From: Lichenifustis flavocetrariae
Lineage (GTDB): Bacteria > Pseudomonadota > Alphaproteobacteria > Rhizobiales > Beijerinckiaceae
Reading direction: 5' to 3'
DNA: 43,087 nucleotides
NCBI RefSeq assembly: GCF_026130545.1
Contig: NZ_JAMOIM010000040.1
Location: forward strand, 1-43,087
Of the stretch, positions 15,743 to 25,411 are shown in pieces (the first letter of the stretch is position 1; each line of letters starts with the position of its first letter). A program made the translations under genes and the position numbers. The notes below the pieces were generated by a model, which was given only the letters and a program-made list of their open reading frames with translations, ran no database searches and was not told the DNA's origin.

Positions 15743-17260
15743 GTGGAACAAGCGTTGCATCGGCCCGAACAATTCGCAGGTTCACCGCAGGCTCGATACG
15801 ATCCGCCCACGGAACGGTTTCGGCAGCATCAAGGAGAATGGGCCGATGCTCCCGTGGCCTTCAGTCATCGCGCTTCATCCGTGACACAAAGCCTATCGAC
15901 GGTCACAGACGGGCAGCTCGTCGATTTTCGTGACGCGATCGGCGACATTCCGCTGACTGCGGATCCCGGCATCGTCCGACGCCGCTCGCGGGATTTCTTC
16001 TGGTACAGCCCGATCCTCAACCAGCAGCTTGCCGGCAAGACCGCGGATCTTCTCGTGACCCCGCGCGACGAAGCGGATGTGATCCGGGTTGCGGCGGCGT
16101 GCGCGCGCTTTGGCATCCCGCTGACGCCGCGCGGCGCCGGAACGGGGAATTACGGGCAGGCGGTGCCGCTTGCCGGCGGTGTCCTCCTCGATCTCTCCGA
16201 GATGACGAAAATCGAATGGCACAAGCCGGGCGTCGTCAGGGTCGAGCCCGGATCGGTGATGGCCGACCTCGATGCCGCATTGCAGCCGCAGGGCTGGGAA
16301 TTACGCATGCATCCCTCGACCAAGCGCAAGGCCACGATCGGCGGCTTCATCGCGGGCGGCTCGGGCGGCGTCGGCTCGATCGGCTACGGGGGTCTCCGTG
16401 AGCCCGGCAATATTTTGGCCGCCCGTATCGTCACGTTGGAGAACGAACCGCGCGTGCTGGAATTGCGAGGCGACGCCGCGCAGAAGATCAATCGGGCCTA
16501 CGGAACCACGGGCATCATCACGTCTCTCGAACCTCCGCTGGCGCCGGCATGGCCCTGGATCGAAATGATCGTGGCTTTCGAGAGTTTCGGCGAAGCGATG
16601 GCGTTCGGCTACGACGCCGCTCTCGCCGATGGCATCGTGAAGAAGCTCCTGAGTCCCATCGCATGGCCGCTGCCGTCCTTCTTTGGCGAGATGCGCGATG
16701 CCTGCCCGGAGGGGCAAGCCGTACTGATCGCCATGGTGGCGGCGCCATCGCTCGAATCGTTCAAGGCTCTGCTCGGCCACAGGGGCGCCATCACGCTGGA
16801 GCGGCAGAGCAGCGACCGGGCAGGTCAGGTGCCACTCTACGAATACACGTGGAACCACACGACGCTGCAGATGCTCAAGACCGACCGGGGCGTGACCTAC
16901 CTGCAGTGCCTGTTTCCGCATGACGACCTGCTGGCCAAGGTCGCGGCCATGACGAACCGCTTCCCGGGCGAAATCCATGGTCATTGCGAGTTCATCCGCT
17001 TCGGGGGCCGTGTCACCGCGAGCGCCCTGCCGGTCTTGCACTACACGACACCCGAGCGTCTCGACGAGATTATCGCGATCCATGAGGCGGGTGGCGTCAT
17101 GGTGGCCAACCCGCACGTGGTGACTCTGGAGGATGGCAGCCGTCACAAGCGCGCGGATGCCGATCAGCTCGGCTTCAAGCGTGAGGTTGATCCAAAGGGG
17201 CTGCTCAATCCGGGCAAGATGCGCAGTTTCATCCCTGTGTCGGCCACGCCCCAAGGATGA
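15743..17260 (+). CDS. FAD-binding oxidoreductase, GlcD/VAO type
   Basis: Up to 505 aa with a PCMH-type FAD-binding domain (FAD_binding_4). PRGAGTGNYGQAVPLAGGVLL is reduced here to its core PRGAGTGNYG, the pyrophosphate-binding loop, followed by ATIGGFIAGGSGGVGSIGYG and a C-terminal end with DPKGLLNPGKM, the common close of glycolate and lactate oxidases. The substrate, probably a 2-hydroxy acid, cannot be told. The start is uncertain: GTG 15743 gives the full frame, and GTGs near 15854 and 15881 are possible. AAGGAG at about 15834 lies within the frame. It overlaps the next gene by ATGA and is likely co-transcribed with it. Confidence 0.85.
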   Translation: MEQALHRPEQFAGSPQARYDPPTERFRQHQGEWADAPVAFSHRASSVTQSLSTVTDGQLVDFRDAIGDIPLTADPGIVRRRSRDFFWYSPILNQQLAGKTADLLVTPRDEADVIRVAAACARFGIPLTPRGAGTGNYGQAVPLAGGVLLDLSEMTKIEWHKPGVVRVEPGSVMADLDAALQPQGWELRMHPSTKRKATIGGFIAGGSGGVGSIGYGGLREPGNILAARIVTLENEPRVLELRGDAAQKINRAYGTTGIITSLEPPLAPAWPWIEMIVAFESFGEAMAFGYDAALADGIVKKLLSPIAWPLPSFFGEMRDACPEGQAVLIAMVAAPSLESFKALLGHRGAITLERQSSDRAGQVPLYEYTWNHTTLQMLKTDRGVTYLQCLFPHDDLLAKVAAMTNRFPGEIHGHCEFIRFGGRVTASALPVLHYTTPERLDEIIAIHEAGGVMVANPHVVTLEDGSRHKRADADQLGFKREVDPKGLLNPGKMRSFIPVSATPQG

Positions 17261-17841
17261 GGGTTCTCTACGTCTATTGTCACCCCCTGCCCGAAAGCTT
17301 CCACGCGGCGCTCCGGGTCGAAGCCCTTGCGGGTCTTGCGGAAGCCGGCCACGCGGTGGATCTGCTCGACCTTTACGCCGAGGGGTTCGACCCTGTGCTG
17401 AATGAGGATGGCCGCCGCCACTACCACGACACCGGCCGAAACCAGCAGGGCCTCGAGCCGCTGATCGCGCGCTTGCAGGCCGCTGAAGCGCTGATCTTCC
17501 AGTTCCCGACCTGGTGCTTCGGTCCGCCCGCGATGCTCAAGGGGTTCTTCGACCGCCTGATGATGCCAGGCGTGGCCTTCGACATCAGCAATCCGCAGCA
17601 CGTCCAGCCCTTATTGCGGAACGTTCGCAGGATCGCCGGGATCGTCACCTATGGGCGGCCGCGAACGATGGTCTGGTACATGGCGGATCCGCCCCGCAAA
17701 ATCGTCACCCGCTACATCCGCTGGCTGACGGGCGGCGCCAAGGCCGAATATCACGCGCTCTATCATCTGAACGTCGCAACTGACCGGCAACGGCAGAGGT
17801 TCATGGGCGACGTTCGAGCCGCCATGGTGCGATTTCAATAG
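17257..17841 (+). CDS. NAD(P)H-dependent oxidoreductase, flavodoxin-like fold (NQO1/MdaB type)
   Basis: A 194-aa flavodoxin_2-type protein. MRVLYVYCHPLPESFHAAL is the first strand and flavin phosphate loop, and FQFPTWCFGPPAMLKGFFD with the following residues forms the isoalloxazine-binding segment of quinone reductases. It probably transfers two electrons from NAD(P)H to quinones or similar acceptors in the cytoplasm. The overlap with the preceding FAD oxidase suggests they act in one pathway, whose substrate is unknown. Confidence 0.88.
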   Translation: MRVLYVYCHPLPESFHAALRVEALAGLAEAGHAVDLLDLYAEGFDPVLNEDGRRHYHDTGRNQQGLEPLIARLQAAEALIFQFPTWCFGPPAMLKGFFDRLMMPGVAFDISNPQHVQPLLRNVRRIAGIVTYGRPRTMVWYMADPPRKIVTRYIRWLTGGAKAEYHALYHLNVATDRQRQRFMGDVRAAMVRFQ

Positions 17842-17970
17842 CATTGCGCTCGTGCGCCTGCCGTCATATCGCTGTCGCGCACGTCGGCGATAGACCTCGC
17901 TGGACACCGGCAGCCCGTCCGACGGCAGTGTGCAAGAGCGCCATGGTTGCGCAAGGGAGATGCACCCCTC

Positions 17971-19101
17971 ATGCCTCACGGCTCCGCGTTCGATCTCGCC
18001 ATTGTGGGAGCCGGTATCTGCGGCCTGGCGCATGCGCTTGCGGCAGCGCGTAAAGGCAAGCGGGTGGTGGTGGTCGATCGCGACCGACAGGCCAACGGCG
18101 CATCGATTCGCAATTTCGGGTTCATCACCGTGACGGGCCAGCAGGCCGGCGCCTGCTGGCAGCGCGCCATGCGGTCCCGCGACATCTGGATCGAAGTCGC
18201 GGCGGCGGCTGGCATTCCTATCCAGCAGCGTGGACTCCTGACGATTGCGCGCAGGCCTGAGGCGCGAGCCGTGCTGGAAGAGTTCCTGCAGTCCGACATG
18301 GGGGCAGAGTGCCGTCTCGTGGAACCGCCGGATCTACCCGGCTTCGGCGCCGGGTTGCGGTGGAGGGAATTCGCCGGCGCTCTCTATAGCCCACACGAGG
18401 TCCGGGTCGAATCGCGCGATGCCATCCCACAGCTCGCCGCCTATTTGGCCGAGCGGCATGGTGTGACGTTTTTACGTGACACCGTCGTGCACAGCGCCGC
18501 GCCCCCGCGGCTGGAAACGAGCCGCGGCTCAGTCGAGGCCGAGACCGTTGTCGTGTGCCCGGGCGACGATTTCTTCACGCTGCATCCCGAGCGAATCGCG
18601 GGCTACGGGCTCACCCGCTGCAAGCTGCACATGATGCGCCTCCTGCCCGACAGCTTCGATCCCGCCTTACCGGCCATCATGTCGGACCTGGGGCTTGTGC
18701 GCTATCTCGGCTATGCCGAACAGCCCGCCGCAAAGGCCTTGCGGCAGCGCCTCGAAGCGGAACAGGGTGAGCACCTCCACAACGGCGTCCACCTGATCGT
18801 CGTACGTAGCGCCGACGGCTCGTTGGTTGTGGGCGATTCCCACCATTACGCGCCGACGCCGGATCCGTTCAACCCGACCGGCGTCGACGACCTGATTCTC
18901 GACGAATATGCGCGGGTGTTCGACGGACCGCCGCCGAGCGTCGGCGAGCGTTGGATCGGCACCTATGCTTCCGCGCCGGATCGGCTGATGCTGGTCGATG
19001 CGCCGTCTGATGCGCTGCGGATCGTCATCATCACGAGCGGCACGGGCGCCAGCACATCCTTTGCCATCGCCGAAGAGGTGGTCGCCGATCTGTTCGGCTG
19101 A
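17971..19101 (+). CDS. FAD-dependent amine oxidase, TIGR03364/HpnW-like, phosphonate-associated
   Basis: A 376-aa DAO-type oxidoreductase. The N-terminus has the Rossmann FAD motif IVGAGICGLAHALAAARKG ending in an acidic residue after VVVVD, then SIRNFGFI, characteristic of this family. The C-terminal TSGTGASTSFAIAEEV closes the FAD site. ATG 17971 is preferred over 17947 because the FAD strand then starts about nine residues in. The family (HpnW) occurs with phosphonate catabolism genes and has been linked to oxidation of substituted 2-aminoethylphosphonates to phosphonoacetaldehyde. The phnX gene 15 bp downstream would consume exactly that product. No PhnW transaminase is seen here, so this enzyme may be the entry step. 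Confidence 0.85.
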   Translation: MPHGSAFDLAIVGAGICGLAHALAAARKGKRVVVVDRDRQANGASIRNFGFITVTGQQAGACWQRAMRSRDIWIEVAAAAGIPIQQRGLLTIARRPEARAVLEEFLQSDMGAECRLVEPPDLPGFGAGLRWREFAGALYSPHEVRVESRDAIPQLAAYLAERHGVTFLRDTVVHSAAPPRLETSRGSVEAETVVVCPGDDFFTLHPERIAGYGLTRCKLHMMRLLPDSFDPALPAIMSDLGLVRYLGYAEQPAAKALRQRLEAEQGEHLHNGVHLIVVRSADGSLVVGDSHHYAPTPDPFNPTGVDDLILDEYARVFDGPPPSVGERWIGTYASAPDRLMLVDAPSDALRIVIITSGTGASTSFAIAEEVVADLFG

Positions 19102-19116
19102 CGTGGGGAGTTCCGA

Positions 19117-19920
19117 ATGAAACACCTGAAAGCCGCCATCTTCGATTGGGCCGGCACCGTCGTCGACCATGGCTCGTTGGCCCCGATGGGCGCCTTTGTG
19201 GAAACCTTCGCGGAATTCGGCGTTGCCATCTCGATCGAGGAGGCGCGTGGCCCGATGGGCATGGCGAAGCGCCCGCATATCGCGGCCTTGATGGCGCTGC
19301 CTCGGGTCGAAAAAGCCTGGTTCGAACGGCATGGGCACACTCCATCCGCACAGGATATCGATGCGGTCTACGCCGTGTTCGTCCCGAAGAACAAGGCTGT
19401 CGCGGCGCGCTTTTCCGGCGTGATCCCCGGTGTCGCGACGGTGGTAGCGAGCCTGCGATCCGAAGGCCTGCGGATCGGCTCGACGACGGGCTATACGCGC
19501 GACATCATGGCCGAGATCACCCCGGGCGCCGCTGCGAACGGTTTCTCTCCCGACAGCCTCGTATGTACCGGCGATACGCCCGATGGGCGGCCTACGCCCT
19601 TCATGCTCTACAAGACACTGCTCGATCTCGCCGTCTGGCCGGCCTGGAGCGCGGTCAAGATCGACGATACGGAAGTGGGCATCGCCGAAGGACTGAACGG
19701 GGGCGCATGGACGGTCGGTGTCGCCGTGAGCGGCAACGTCTTTGGAATGTCCCAGGAGGACACCGAGGCCCTGTCGCCCGAGGAGTTCCAGCGCAAGCGG
19801 GCGATCGGTGTGGCGCGGCTCAACGCGGCGGGCGCCCATTATGTCATCGACAGCGTTGCCGATCTGCTCCCCGTGGCTTTCGAGATTGAGGGACGGCTCG
19901 CGCGCGGCGACAGGCCTTGA
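19117..19920 (+). CDS. phnX: Phosphonoacetaldehyde hydrolase (phosphonatase)
   Basis: A 267-aa HAD-superfamily enzyme of the usual length. FDWAGT (residues 9-14) holds the nucleophile Asp10, and GMAKRPHI holds Lys51, which forms the Schiff base with the substrate aldehyde. SVKIDD-type text appears as AVKIDDTEVGIAEGLN, the metal-binding loop. It splits phosphonoacetaldehyde into acetaldehyde and phosphate, breaking the C-P bond. GGGGAG lies 7 nt before ATG 19117. It follows the HpnW-like oxidase closely and converges with the CYTH-CHAD gene 12 bp downstream. Confidence 0.95.
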   Translation: MKHLKAAIFDWAGTVVDHGSLAPMGAFVETFAEFGVAISIEEARGPMGMAKRPHIAALMALPRVEKAWFERHGHTPSAQDIDAVYAVFVPKNKAVAARFSGVIPGVATVVASLRSEGLRIGSTTGYTRDIMAEITPGAAANGFSPDSLVCTGDTPDGRPTPFMLYKTLLDLAVWPAWSAVKIDDTEVGIAEGLNGGAWTVGVAVSGNVFGMSQEDTEALSPEEFQRKRAIGVARLNAAGAHYVIDSVADLLPVAFEIEGRLARGDRP

Positions 19921-19932
19921 TCAAGTGAGGCA

Positions 19933-21507
19933 TCAGGCTGGCCATTTCGACCAGAACCGTCTGGCCTGTGCAAAAGCGGTGTAGGCCTCGGCCGCCGCGG
20001 CAATCCGGTCTTCTACGCGCGCATGCTCGAGCGCGCTCACATGTGCTGCCGCGCCTACGGCTTCGCGTGATGGTGGCGTGCCCAGGGGGGCGGTTTCGGC
20101 CAGACGCAGGACGATCTCGTGGCCGGTGTGGATGTCGTTCAGATCGCCCAGATGCTCTTGCAATTTCTCCAGGGCCGCGACGAACGCCAGGTGCCGCTCC
20201 TTTGCTTTGCCTTTGCGAGCAAGGCTCGTAAAAAACTCAGCCGCGTAGCGAAGTTTCTTGGCCTCGATGCGAACGCGATGTCGGGCCGCCGGATCGATCT
20301 CGTCAAGGTTGCGGCCGGCGCGTTTCACCTTGCGGCGCTGCTTCTCCAGCACGGCCGCCGCGAGGGCCCGCACGGGCCTTTCGCGCGCTGCCTTCCGGGC
20401 CGGATCTTCATCACTCAACCAAGGGCCTGCCTCGATCCATTCGAGAAGATCGAGCAGCAGCTTGCCGAAATCCTCGGAACGCAATTGCGTCACCGCCAGG
20501 TCAAAGGCCTTGGCGCGGCGCGCCTCAAGCTCAGTCAACAAGGCCTTTAAACCTGTCTCCCCGCCATTCCGCTCGACCAGGGGACGGACACTGTGGGCGA
20601 TGTAGACATCGAGATTGCGAGCCTCGCCAAGGTCTCGGGAGACGATTTGCAGCCGCCGTTTCAACTCGGGCAATTGCCCGTCGCGTGTGAAATCCTTGAA
20701 GAGCGAAAGGGCGGAGCGCATCCGACGGAGGGCCACACGCGCTTGATGCAGGGATTCAGGCGTCCGGTGCGAGATCACCACGGGTTCGTTGAGGCAAAAA
20801 TGCCGAAGCGTGGCATGCATCACGGCCTGGAACGCCGCCGCCGATGTCATGTGCTTATCGAGTACCACCGGATCGGCCTTCACGGGCTTTGCCGCCTTAC
20901 CGCTGAGCAGGCGATAGCCGACCTCCGACTTGGCGCGAACACCCGGGTGCAAGAGCCCGCGTGGGTTGAGCTTTCTCGCCAGAGCGAACAGCTCGCGCGG
21001 GCTCCCGCGCTTGAGTTCCAGTTCCAGCTCAGCCAAGGGCTCGGTTCGTGTCGCCGTGACCACCTTGCCGTCATCGAGAGCGATTTCGATCAGAGTGCCC
21101 TGGTGCTCGACCATCCACAGCGTGCGATCGACGATCGTTTCGAACAAAGCTTCGACACGGATCCGCTTGGCGTCGATAATATCGCCGGCTGGCGTTCTCG
21201 CGAAGGCCTTGAGGTCGGGAACATCCCCGTCCAACGGGGTCTCCCATTCGCCTCGACTGAAGAGCCCGACCGCCGCCTGCCCGGCGAGCTTCGTGGTCTG
21301 CACCTTCCGGTCGTGTGCCGACCTTACGCGCAAGGTGACACCTTGCGCACGCAGTTCATAGTCGGGCGTGTCGTAATAGACAGAGACGAGACGGGAGGTG
21401 ATGCCGGCGTGGCCAAGTTCGGCCGCAATGTGCCTGCGCATGTCGGCCAAGTCGGCAGGTCCGAGCGAGAGCTTCATCTCGACTTCACGCGGATGATATT
21501 GCGACAC
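19933..21507 (-). CDS. CYTH and CHAD domain-containing protein
   Basis: A 524-aa protein. Residues about 8-200 are a CYTH (triphosphate tunnel) domain, opening with the E-x-E-x-K signature EVEMK and continuing with paired Arg/Lys strands such as GVTLRVRS. Residues about 215-515 are a CHAD helical bundle, marked by LHQARVALRRMRSALSLF and HRVRIEAKKLRYAAEFF, whose histidines and basic residues bind polyphosphate. Such proteins are linked to polyphosphate or triphosphate metabolism; some have triphosphatase activity. The start is GTG 21507 with AGGAGGGG seven nt upstream. Confidence 0.93.
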   Translation of the reverse strand: MSQYHPREVEMKLSLGPADLADMRRHIAAELGHAGITSRLVSVYYDTPDYELRAQGVTLRVRSAHDRKVQTTKLAGQAAVGLFSRGEWETPLDGDVPDLKAFARTPAGDIIDAKRIRVEALFETIVDRTLWMVEHQGTLIEIALDDGKVVTATRTEPLAELELELKRGSPRELFALARKLNPRGLLHPGVRAKSEVGYRLLSGKAAKPVKADPVVLDKHMTSAAAFQAVMHATLRHFCLNEPVVISHRTPESLHQARVALRRMRSALSLFKDFTRDGQLPELKRRLQIVSRDLGEARNLDVYIAHSVRPLVERNGGETGLKALLTELEARRAKAFDLAVTQLRSEDFGKLLLDLLEWIEAGPWLSDEDPARKAARERPVRALAAAVLEKQRRKVKRAGRNLDEIDPAARHRVRIEAKKLRYAAEFFTSLARKGKAKERHLAFVAALEKLQEHLGDLNDIHTGHEIVLRLAETAPLGTPPSREAVGAAAHVSALEHARVEDRIAAAAEAYTAFAQARRFWSKWPA

Positions 21508-21553
21508 GCAGACCCCTCCTTCTCAGCCCAGCTGTCCAGCCCAACGGCACATC

Positions 21554-22021
21554 TCAGGCTTCATGGTCCAAACCCGCCAAGCGCGCGAGCGTAGCCGGAT
21601 CAGGCTTTCCGTCGTAGAAGCGGGTCAAAGCCTCGCTGAACAAGGCTGACTTGTCCGCCACTTCGGCGAAGAGGGTCATGCTGGAGCGGAACTTGAGATC
21701 GTCCGGCGTCCCAAAGATCGACCGCGCAGAACGCCCGACGATATGGTTCACCAATCCGGTGCAGGTTTCGAGCCGCGGGCCCAGGAGAGGGTGCTGAAGA
21801 AAGGCTTTTGCTTCGGCCAGCGAGCCGATCGCGTAGCGCTGCGCCATGGGGCTATGCCCGAGCCCAGCGATTTGCGGGAACACAAACCACATCCAATGCG
21901 AGGTCTTTCGACCGGCCTGCAACTCCGTACGCACCCGGTCGTACACAGGATCCTGCGCCGAGACGAAACGATTGAGATGATAGGGGTCATCCATGGGGGC
22001 GGCTTCGTCTGATCTTGGCAT
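21554..22021 (-). CDS. DUF1810 family protein
   Basis: A 155-aa protein matching the DUF1810 pattern: HLNRFVSAQDPVYDRVRTEL, then HWMWFVFPQIAGLG, SLAEAKAFLQHPLLGPRL and KFRSSMTLFAEV. Family members are small cytoplasmic proteins distantly related to calpastatin in name only, and their biochemical role is not established. It starts 2 bp after the stop of the Mfd-like gene and is probably co-translated with it. Confidence 0.9.
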   Translation of the reverse strand: MPRSDEAAPMDDPYHLNRFVSAQDPVYDRVRTELQAGRKTSHWMWFVFPQIAGLGHSPMAQRYAIGSLAEAKAFLQHPLLGPRLETCTGLVNHIVGRSARSIFGTPDDLKFRSSMTLFAEVADKSALFSEALTRFYDGKPDPATLARLAGLDHEA

Positions 22022-22023
22022 CT

Positions 22024-25000
22024 TTAAGCCATTGCGTGCAGAATTTCGGCGGACCGCTGCATGCGTTCTCCCATACCGATTGAGGCCGTATCGAACAAAA
22101 GCCGTCCGCCTTTCACCCGCGACGTAGCCTGCTCGTGCAATGAGGTCTGTTCGAGAAGTGCTTCAGCCGTTGTGCCGGGACAGGGCGTAAAGGCGATTGC
22201 CTTCGGTCCGGCATCGACACGCGCGATGCGATGACTGCGGCAGAGGCTTTTCAACCTCGCCTGCGCGAAGAGAGCCGAAGTGGCTTCGGGCATCGGCCCA
22301 AATCGGTCTTCGACCTCCTCGGCAAGCAGATCGACCTCATGGACGTCGACAGCCCGGGCAATCCGCGCATAGAGGTTGATGCGAACCTCGTCTTCCGGAA
22401 TGTAGTCGGACGGCAGCTTCCCCGCATCGCCCATGCGCAGGTCGGGCGTCCATTCATCTGCGGCTTCGCCTGCAACGTTCCGGATGGCTCGCTGCAGGAG
22501 GTGCTGATAGAGGCCAAGGCCGATCAAGTTCACATGGCCGGCCTGCTCGTCTCCGAGAAGGTCGCCAGCGCCGCGCGCATCGAGGTCCTGAGCGCTGATG
22601 GCCATGCCGCTCCCAAGTCGATCGAGCCTGGCCAAGGTGGACAGCCGCCGTTCCGTCACCGGGCTCATGGCGCGGTCGCCTTGTGTCATGAGGTAGCAGA
22701 CGCCTTGCTGCCGCCCGCGTCCGACCCGGCCACGAAGCTGATGCAACTCGGCGAGCCCGAACCGGTCCGCATCGCAGATCACCATTGTGTTGGCCCGGGG
22801 AACATCGAGCCCGCTCTCGATGATGCTGGTTGCAAGCAGCACGTCGCCGTCGCCACCGGCAAACGCCGTCATGGTCTCATCGACATCCTGCGAGTCCATG
22901 CGCCCATGCCCGACCAGGATCTTGAAATCCGGCATCAACCCCAACAGCGTCGCGGCGAGCGGTTCAAGATCCTCGATCCGCGGCACAACCACAAAGCTCT
23001 GCCCGCCCCGCGCCTTTTCCTTGACGAGCGCCGTATGGATCGTGGCGGGATCGAAGGGGGCGAGCAGCGTACGGATAGGACGCCTGCGGGCCGGAGGCGT
23101 CGCGATGATGCTGAGATCCTGCAGGCCGACGAGCGCGGTTTGCAGCGTGCGGGGGATCGGCGTCGCGGTGAGGGTCAGCATGTGGACGCCCTGCCCCAGC
23201 CTGCGGATTCGAGCCTTGTCGGCCGTGCCGAACCGTTGCTCCTCATCGACGATCACGAGGCCTGGTTTATGAAAGACGATGTCGGGCGCGGCCAGCGCCT
23301 GTGTGCCGACGACGAGCCGGATCGATCCGTCCGCCAATCCGGCCTTCACTTGCTCGGCTTCGCCCTGTGCGACCGACCGCGAGAGCTCGGCGACCCCGAT
23401 GCCAAGCTCAGAGAAACGTTGCTTGAATTGGTGAAGGTGCTGACGAACCAGCACAGTGGTAGGAGCCACGATCGCAACCTGCCAACCCGCCAGAACCGCT
23501 GCCGCGGCGGCCCGGAGCGCGACTTCGGTCTTGCCAAAACCCACATCGCCGACGACGAGACGATCCATCGGTCGACAGGCTGCGAGATCACGCAAGCAAT
23601 CGTCGATTGCGTGCATCTGGTCCGCCGTCGGCGCGAAGGCAAAACCCTCCACGAAACGTTCGTAGTCGCGGCGCGGCGGCACGATCTTCGGCGCTTGGAT
23701 CTTTGTCCGCTCCCGAGCCATCTCGACCAGGGACCGCGCCGTTTCCTCGATTTCCTTCGCGATCTTGGCACGCCGCTTCTGCCAGGTTTGGGTGTCGAGC
23801 TTATCGAGAGCCAGATCCTCGGAGGCAGGTCCATAGCGCCAGATCCGGCTCATTTCCTCCACCGGGATGATGAGGTCTGTCTCCTTGGCATAGGTGAGCC
23901 GCACGGCGTCCCCACCCGAAGTCTCCCCGGCTTCGATGGTTTCGAGCCCCTTCAGCACACCGACACCATGATCGAGGTGGATGACGGCGTCGCCGATCGC
24001 AAAGTCGCCATCGCCGAGGTGCCAGGGCGTTGGCACCGCGTGAGCGGAAAGGACGCGAGCATGATGGCCGATGAGGTCCGCGGCGGTAATGAGAACGATG
24101 CCGCTTTCCTCGTCGGCAAAGCCGTGGTCGGCTGACAATCGCAGCAATCCAACGGCGCCTGCATCCGTGGGAAGGTCGGCCCATTGCGTGAGGCGGATCG
24201 GCGCCTCACCGATCGCGCGTTCCGCCTGTTTCACCAAAGTGGCAAGATCGCGCTCCCGAGCGGCACCCAGTACAATCCTGAGGCCAGCGTCTCGACAGGA
24301 CTTTACATAGGACACAAAGGCATGACCCGGCTTGTCGTCCAGGCAGAAGCGGGGAACCTCGACGGCCCGCTCCAGCGACGGGAAATCCTGCACTCGAGTT
24401 TTCGCGGCCTTCCACTCTTCCTCGGACAAGTACAGCCGCTCAGGGGCAAGCGCATTCCGGGCCTCGGTGGCGTTCGTCTTGTCCACCGTCACCCGGTCCC
24501 GGTGGGCATCATGGATTTGGCCGAAGAGTTGATGCAGCCGGGCCGACGCTGCCGGCTCGACCACCAGTTTCGCTTCACCGCAGATCTCAAGCAGCGTCGT
24601 GGTCTCGGGGTAAAAGTCGGGGAGCCAGTGTTCCATGCCGGGAAAACGCTCGGCCGCCTCCTCCGAGAGGATTACTTCGGACACGGCGTCGATCCGGATC
24701 GCCGCGACCTCGCCGGTGCTGCGTTGCGATACGGGATCGTAGGTGTGGATCGTCGTGACGTTCCCGTTGCAAAGGCCAATGCGATAGGGACGTCGCACGG
24801 GTGGGAAGACATCCACCACCTCACCCCGGATGGCCACATGGCCGGGATCGTCGACCCGGTCGGCATGTGTATAGCCCATTTGGCCGCACGCCTGCCCGAA
24901 GGCGGCGACATCAAACGCCACGCCCCGCTTGATCACAAGCGGGTTAGGGAGCGAAGCAAGCGGAGGCAGACGCTGCAGCAGCGCTTCAGGCGTCGTGACC

Positions 25001-25269
25001 ATGATGTCCATGCCCGTATGCTTCTTCAGCTCGGACAAAACCCGCATCCGGTGACCCATGATGTCGGGTGAGGGCGCGGCGCGATCGTAGGGCAGACAAT
25101 CCCAGGCCGGGAGATAATGCGCGACTAGGTCGGGCGCCAATTGCACAAGCAGGCGCTTCAAAGCCTCGGCCTTCTGCTCGCCATCCACCACGACGATGAG
25201 GCCCATTGGGCGTCGTCGATCGATTTCAGCCAAAAGCCGCACAGCAAGCAGCGAAACCGACGCGTTCAT
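22024..25269 (-). CDS. Mfd-like transcription-repair coupling/DEAD-box DNA translocase
   Basis: A 1081-aa protein with the Mfd layout: UvrB-like N-terminal module (LPAWDCLPYDRAAPSPDI), a CarD-like RNA polymerase interaction domain (FAIGDAVIHLDHGVGVLKGL), then a RecG/Mfd superfamily 2 motor with GDVGFGKTEVA (Walker A), VDEEQRFG (DEExQ), TATPIPRTL and QLRGRVGRG, and a C-terminal TRCF domain. It is about 70-90 residues shorter than typical alphaproteobacterial Mfd. Its unremarkable neighbours and divergence from the usual text suggest an accessory paralogue, though the main mfd cannot be seen in this window. ATG 25269 has GGAG seven nt upstream; TTG 25275 is an alternative. Confidence 0.88.
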   Translation of the reverse strand: MNASVSLLAVRLLAEIDRRRPMGLIVVVDGEQKAEALKRLLVQLAPDLVAHYLPAWDCLPYDRAAPSPDIMGHRMRVLSELKKHTGMDIMVTTPEALLQRLPPLASLPNPLVIKRGVAFDVAAFGQACGQMGYTHADRVDDPGHVAIRGEVVDVFPPVRRPYRIGLCNGNVTTIHTYDPVSQRSTGEVAAIRIDAVSEVILSEEAAERFPGMEHWLPDFYPETTTLLEICGEAKLVVEPAASARLHQLFGQIHDAHRDRVTVDKTNATEARNALAPERLYLSEEEWKAAKTRVQDFPSLERAVEVPRFCLDDKPGHAFVSYVKSCRDAGLRIVLGAARERDLATLVKQAERAIGEAPIRLTQWADLPTDAGAVGLLRLSADHGFADEESGIVLITAADLIGHHARVLSAHAVPTPWHLGDGDFAIGDAVIHLDHGVGVLKGLETIEAGETSGGDAVRLTYAKETDLIIPVEEMSRIWRYGPASEDLALDKLDTQTWQKRRAKIAKEIEETARSLVEMARERTKIQAPKIVPPRRDYERFVEGFAFAPTADQMHAIDDCLRDLAACRPMDRLVVGDVGFGKTEVALRAAAAAVLAGWQVAIVAPTTVLVRQHLHQFKQRFSELGIGVAELSRSVAQGEAEQVKAGLADGSIRLVVGTQALAAPDIVFHKPGLVIVDEEQRFGTADKARIRRLGQGVHMLTLTATPIPRTLQTALVGLQDLSIIATPPARRRPIRTLLAPFDPATIHTALVKEKARGGQSFVVVPRIEDLEPLAATLLGLMPDFKILVGHGRMDSQDVDETMTAFAGGDGDVLLATSIIESGLDVPRANTMVICDADRFGLAELHQLRGRVGRGRQQGVCYLMTQGDRAMSPVTERRLSTLARLDRLGSGMAISAQDLDARGAGDLLGDEQAGHVNLIGLGLYQHLLQRAIRNVAGEAADEWTPDLRMGDAGKLPSDYIPEDEVRINLYARIARAVDVHEVDLLAEEVEDRFGPMPEATSALFAQARLKSLCRSHRIARVDAGPKAIAFTPCPGTTAEALLEQTSLHEQATSRVKGGRLLFDTASIGMGERMQRSAEILHAMA

Positions 25270-25411
25270 GACCAACTCCAGGTACTCGGACGCTCACGCA
25301 TCCCCTTAGTGGCGCAACGCCGGAACTTCGAAGTTTGCTCCCCGATCCGCGTGCGGCCTTTGTGGCCAAAGCCGAGCCCCGGCGACGCAGTCTCGCAACG
25401 ACTTTGGCTCG

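Noticed and set aside
22231-24135. 634-codon open frame on the plus strand
   Set aside because: It lies entirely antisense to the Mfd-like gene, whose motifs and length are unmistakable, and its text has no family signature; high GC makes such mirror frames common.
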